A program made the position numbers and the translations under genes. Shown one piece after another: positions 60,196-64,000 of a stretch of 64,000 bases of DNA. The stretch is from NCBI GenBank assembly GCA_031310005.1, contig CM062379.1:4774001-4838000 (forward strand), given 5' to 3'. The notes under the pieces were generated by a model. The model searched no databases and was not told where the DNA came from. It saw only the letters and a program-made list of their open reading frames with translations. Within the stretch, counting starts at the first letter, position 1. Every line of letters starts with the position of its first letter. The DNA is from Dactylellina haptotyla (lineage: Eukaryota; Ascomycota; Orbiliomycetes; Orbiliales; Orbiliaceae).

Positions 60196-61289
60196 TTCAT
60201 GAAAGTAAATGTGCCGCTTCTGAGCCAGCCCGCTGCCTGCCTGTGACATGGGGCAAACTCCAGCTTGCCAAAAAACAAAAGGTCCTTGGTCGCTTCCCGC
60301 ATAAATTCAAGAGCCGAGCGTATACAAGGGATCTTTACTGAGGGGAATATCAATTCAGAGTTTAAAACTTGGCTATTTCGGAAAAATTCCCGCTTGGCCA
60401 TTTTTTATTTATTCTTCAAAAATTGTTGGTATCCTACTCGAGAAACTGCCATTTGCAAGGATGAAAAGCTAATTGAGCCAAAAAAATATTGGGTTGCGGA
60501 ATGTAATAATTACAAATGGGTAAGTGCACACGGGAAAGGAAAAAACGAAGAATGCCATGGTATCTCTAAACAGCTTGAAAAGCGTAAACCCCACAAAAAT
60601 TTATGACAACATATGAACCAGAAAAAATGAGCACCATGCAAAAGAAAGATTGAGTAGAATAATCCGATATTGAAGGATACATTAGATATATTCGGTAATG
60701 AGACATGATAACCCAATTGTAGAATAACCCCGTGTAAATGCTGCCAAAAATGTCCCAATAAAAACAGAATGAGTTAAAAAAGAGATAAAAAATAGTAGAG
60801 TTAAGGAACAAGGAAAGAAGAATCGATCAGATGAGAGAAAATAATGCAACTTTTCCTTCTCTTCCGTCCTGTTTATTGATCGGCCGTGTGTTCGTCATTA
60901 TTCGGGATAAAGTGGGCAGCGAGGCACGTCGACGTGCGGGCTGAAAGAATGGATATGGCAGAAGTGTATCGATCTGCGAGCTTCGATTTTATTTGGGCCT
61001 TTGGTCCTCGTGCCACGAGTTTGATGCATATTAAAAATATTGTAGATGTTTGTTTCGTAACGCTAATTGGTATCTCGAGTGTAATGCGAATAAGGTGGTG
61101 TGTATGATAGTGAGCCTGGGGGTCGCAGGACCATGCTAGGATATCGGCGCGGTGGTTTCAGCCGGTGTCCGTTGGCTACGTTGCTCTCGCCGGCCTTTAT
61201 CGAAAGAAGCCCTCTACGGATGAGTGAAGATTCGAGTTGTGCGTTTGTGAATGATCCCCAAGACGGAAAAGAAACTCCCCCACGATTGT

Positions 61290-61403
61290 TTATTTAGATG
61301 GGATAGGTGGGAGAGGTCTGTTTGGTGGAGGACCCGGGCTAGGTGGGATTGGTCTGGTGTTCTGGGCACCATTGCAAGATAGCGAGGAAGAATCAGCGGC
61401 CAT
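61290..61403 (-). CDS. 37-residue proline-rich peptide ORF
   Basis: The frame starts with ATG at 61403 in the context CACAATGGCC, close to an ideal fungal start, and ends with TAA at 61290. The product begins MAADSSSLSC and is then dominated by proline. It contains RPIPPSP and RPLPPIP, both fitting the RxxPxxP class I SH3-ligand consensus, and ends PSK. Upstream on the same strand are a TA/CA repeat and a C/T/A-rich leader resembling normal fungal 5' leaders, which supports transcription. No splice donor that would extend the frame is seen. I know of no family; the role as an SH3-binding micropeptide is inference only. It could also be the first exon remnant of a lost gene. Confidence 0.45.
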   Translation of the reverse strand: MAADSSSLSCNGAQNTRPIPPSPGPPPNRPLPPIPSK

Positions 61404-64000
61404 TGTGAATGTGTATATTTGTTATGAATCCGAAGAAGAGTGTGAGATGGAAGTGTAAAGTTTAGAGATGTGGGTGAATGTATGTATGTATGTGTGTATA
61501 TATAGAATTAGACAGAGCTAGAAGCTATTCGAGCTATCTTTGGTTTGGAGGGTGTCTGACTGGTTCAATGGAATCTGGAGTGGGTGGAAGGGGGAATCGG
61601 GATGGATTTATATTCGAACGAGCGCGGTGAATCACCTTTCGTTTAGCTTAGTTTCGTAAGCTGCGTTTTTGGGGCCATGCTCAGATGAGGTGGGCCATCT
61701 TGTCAGTTGGTTTATTAGACAGGAAACAGCAGTGGGTTTTGCCTTGGGGCAGGGAAGAGATGGCCATCCTGGACATCCTGGCCCTCCTCGAGCCATCCTG
61801 GAGGGGTGCGCACCAGCAGATTTGGGGGCTTGTCCTCTGGTCGGGGCCCTTGTTGGTACCAGAAGGCTAGCTCGATAACTCGTTGCTTGTGCGTCTGCAG
61901 CATCCGTTCCTTTTTTTTTTTTTTTTTCTTCTCCTCTCCGAATTTCTTTTTCTCACTATCCTCTGGTCTCTACGACTTTTCTTGCTTTTCGTATTTTCTT
62001 CTTCCTGGCTCCCCAGGAGGACTGAGGTTCCCCCCTAACACCCTCTCACACTCCCCGGGCGCCCGCCCCTGGGACCGCAGAATGGTCCTGTGCGTATGCT
62101 TTCTTTTTCCCCCTATATGTCTCTGTGCCCTTTCGCTCTCTCCCTCTTCCCACGCTCTCTTGCGCTCTCCGGTTTTTGTATTCCTTCCTTCCTTTTTCCT
62201 CGCTCTTGTCATATTGAGGTCTCTTTTCCACAGCCCTTTCGTTATTATTATTATTATCATTTCATTCATTCCTTTTTCTTGTCTGGCCGCGGAGCGATAC
62301 GTCAAGGATCATTCTTATGATGATGATGGTGCTTATGATGCTGACCTGTGGGTGTGTTGTCCCCGCAAAGAAGGCACTTGAGATGTCTTCTGTTCCATCT
62401 ATGTCTGGCAACTACAAACATCATGCTCGTGCGGTAATGAATGGGCGAAGGAGCGGTGGGACTTGCCTGTGTCAAGACCTTGTTAGCGTTCTCATCGTTG
62501 GGCCATGCGAGCAAAGCATGATGATGGTCCGTTAGACTATGTCTCTTGCCCGATGGACGATGCCAATTTCCTCCCCTTTCCATTCTCCTTCTTCCACTCT
62601 TCTATTCCCCTTGCTCCGAAGGAAAATGGGGCAGTAAAATAGCTGCTTGGCTGGAAATGACGATGGGTTGATTCAATATGATTAACTAGAGCACGGAGCA
62701 GAGCGCAGCGTTTTCTATTCCAACGCGAAGAAAAGTCTCCACAGTTGGCCTCATCCATGTCAGGCACATCAATCACGAAAAAAGGTACTCTCCAGTTCCT
62801 GTACCTGATCATACGGCCATTCAGTTGCGTCGGAGGTTCTTCCTCGCCTGTTCTTCCTCTTCTTTTTTTTCTTTTTTTTCCGTCCTTTTTCGTCCTCCAT
62901 TCGTTTCCATTTTCTCTCGCATTAGCTGGGCTAGCGCTCAACCTTCGCGGGTTTCTTTCCCCATTCTAGTGAAGAACGTTTCTCTTATTGCCGACAGTCG
63001 TAGTTCTTTTTTCCCCTCTTCTTTGATCCGCATCTATCTGAGTGAATCAATGATCGAGCGGCCGAATTCCTCCTGCGGGTATCGGTGCGACCAGATTGGA
63101 TCTTCTCTGGATGCCCTCGGTCTCCTGCTTCATCATTTTGTTAATAATGGAATGTGGAGTAATGTCCAGCTCGCTACCCTGTCAATCCATATTTGTCTGG
63201 TTACAAGCTCAGGAAAGTCGTAGTAACTAGCTGGGCCCTGGCTACCCTGAGCTAATCTCTCTCTGTTCAAGAATGTGACCCTGGTTTGATCTTTCCTGTG
63301 CTCTTTTCGAAATTTCAGGTTTGATGGGCTCTAACCCCAAAGCGAATAACAGATAAAGGGAAATAATAATAATCTATTACACTACGTGGTTTGCTCATCA
63401 AATTCCCCTGGTAGCACATATTTCGATATGTTTGCATTCCTACGGTCCGATATCAGCATGCGAGTAAACTCTTACGGGGAATTCATCAATGCCGTGTGTT
63501 CCCGCATTAAAACAGAGACGCCTTGCGTTTTCCAATCTGGGTTTGAGTGCCACGTGAACCAACAAGATTCTCTCTCTTACGCGCGCTCGCACTCACTCTT
63601 TCTCATGCTCTCTGTTCGCGGTGATCTATATCTGTAGCACCAGTTTGGTGTTTGCTCGTTGCAAACAGGTACCGAACCTTCGGGGTGTCGTGGCCGGCCT
63701 TGTCCTGAATGCTACCCTTTCGTGGGCCTGCGGCCAGGCCGAAAATGTGGATGTTGTTGCACAGCATCCAATTTCTTTTCCTGCGCAGCTTGACGCAGCC
63801 CATTGAACCTGAAACACTGAACGAAGGCAAATAGCTGAACGCATCCACCCCTTTATTATTCCCACTTATTCCCACTAGCACGAACAGACCTAGTTCCCTT
63901 CGAGCTAGCTTCAGGTACAGGTAGCCTCAACCAAGACACTCCCAGGGAAGATTTCGAATGGAAGTCGCGGCCTCCTATTCGGCTTCGGCAGACTCCTCGC
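61404..64000. other. pyrimidine-rich region at the right edge
   Basis: A GTAT/GT/AT simple repeat lies at 61478-61505 and a T run of about 18 at 61911-61929. From there to about 63.0 kb the plus strand is strikingly C/T-rich, with a TTA repeat near 62237 and a GAT-type repeat near 62317. Fungal promoters and leaders often look like this, so a plus-strand gene may start beyond the window. Long frames rich in Phe, Ser and Leu here are composition artefacts. Confidence 0.45.
61911..61929. repeat. poly-T tract
   Basis: An uninterrupted run of about 18 T residues opens the pyrimidine-rich stretch. Confidence 0.9.

Larger units (their letters stand above)
52468..61289. other. 8.8 kb gene-poor region
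   Basis: After the eIF4E promoter there is little that can be supported. Long overlapping frames on both strands at 54.4-55.2 kb lack ATGs in good context and motifs. A doubtful two-exon gene near 55.5-56.0 kb and a 98-codon minus frame at 56389-56685 are noted separately. Simple repeats are frequent: purine-rich GAGA/GCGA at 58670-58716, and CT plus T runs at 60150-60195. Confidence 0.4.

Noticed and set aside
61806-62381. 191-codon plus-strand frame with Phe and Ile runs
   Set aside because: It is produced by poly-T and TTA repeats in pyrimidine-rich DNA; no domain is present.

Overview
This window looks like nuclear DNA of a filamentous ascomycete (Pezizomycotina). The genes carry short introns, mostly 50 to 75 bases, with GTRNGT donors and YAG acceptors. 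The gene set is fungal: Snt1 co-repressor, Pho88/Snd3, a CAR-like seven-helix receptor, URA1-type dihydroorotate dehydrogenase, an ankyrin-tailed asparaginase and a Zn2Cys6 regulator tail. I cannot place it below subphylum. No complete operon-like or obvious secondary-metabolite cluster is present, and I recognised no transposon, retroelement, rRNA or intact tRNA gene.

Layout. 1-9.3 kb is gene-dense: the 3' end of a Zn2Cys6 regulator, an Aro8-type aminotransferase (minus), dihydroorotate dehydrogenase (plus), RFC subunit 3 (minus), Pho88/Snd3 (minus) and the Arp2/3 subunit ARPC3 (minus). A 5.5 kb gene-poor stretch precedes a cAMP-receptor-like GPCR at 14.8-16.5 kb. After another 4.6 kb gap, the very large Snt1 gene occupies 21.1-28.2 kb on the minus strand. 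An asparaginase with ankyrin repeats lies at 31.3-34.3 kb and an NmrA-like protein at 35.5-36.7 kb. From 42 to 52.5 kb there is a second dense block: an unrecognised 428-residue protein, a short-chain dehydrogenase, a type II membrane glycosyltransferase-like protein, an alpha/beta hydrolase, a Mpv17/Sym1 protein and eIF4E (minus). The last 11 kb is almost empty, apart from a convincing 37-codon proline-rich ORF at 61.3 kb and one doubtful gene near 55.5 kb. A pyrimidine-rich stretch at 61.9-63.0 kb could be the promoter of a gene beyond the right edge.

Most genes are unrelated housekeeping functions: replication clamp loading, actin nucleation, cap binding, ER targeting, pyrimidine synthesis and chromatin repression. 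Gene models were built by hand from splice-site consensus and reading-frame continuity. Every multi-exon model listed closes in frame, and the exon coordinates are given in each entry. The most interesting leads are the 37-codon ORF with two SH3-ligand-like motifs, the asparaginase intron that remains open in frame for 84 codons and would replace the ankyrin tail if retained, the atypical NmrA-like protein, and the unrecognised protein at 42-43.3 kb.
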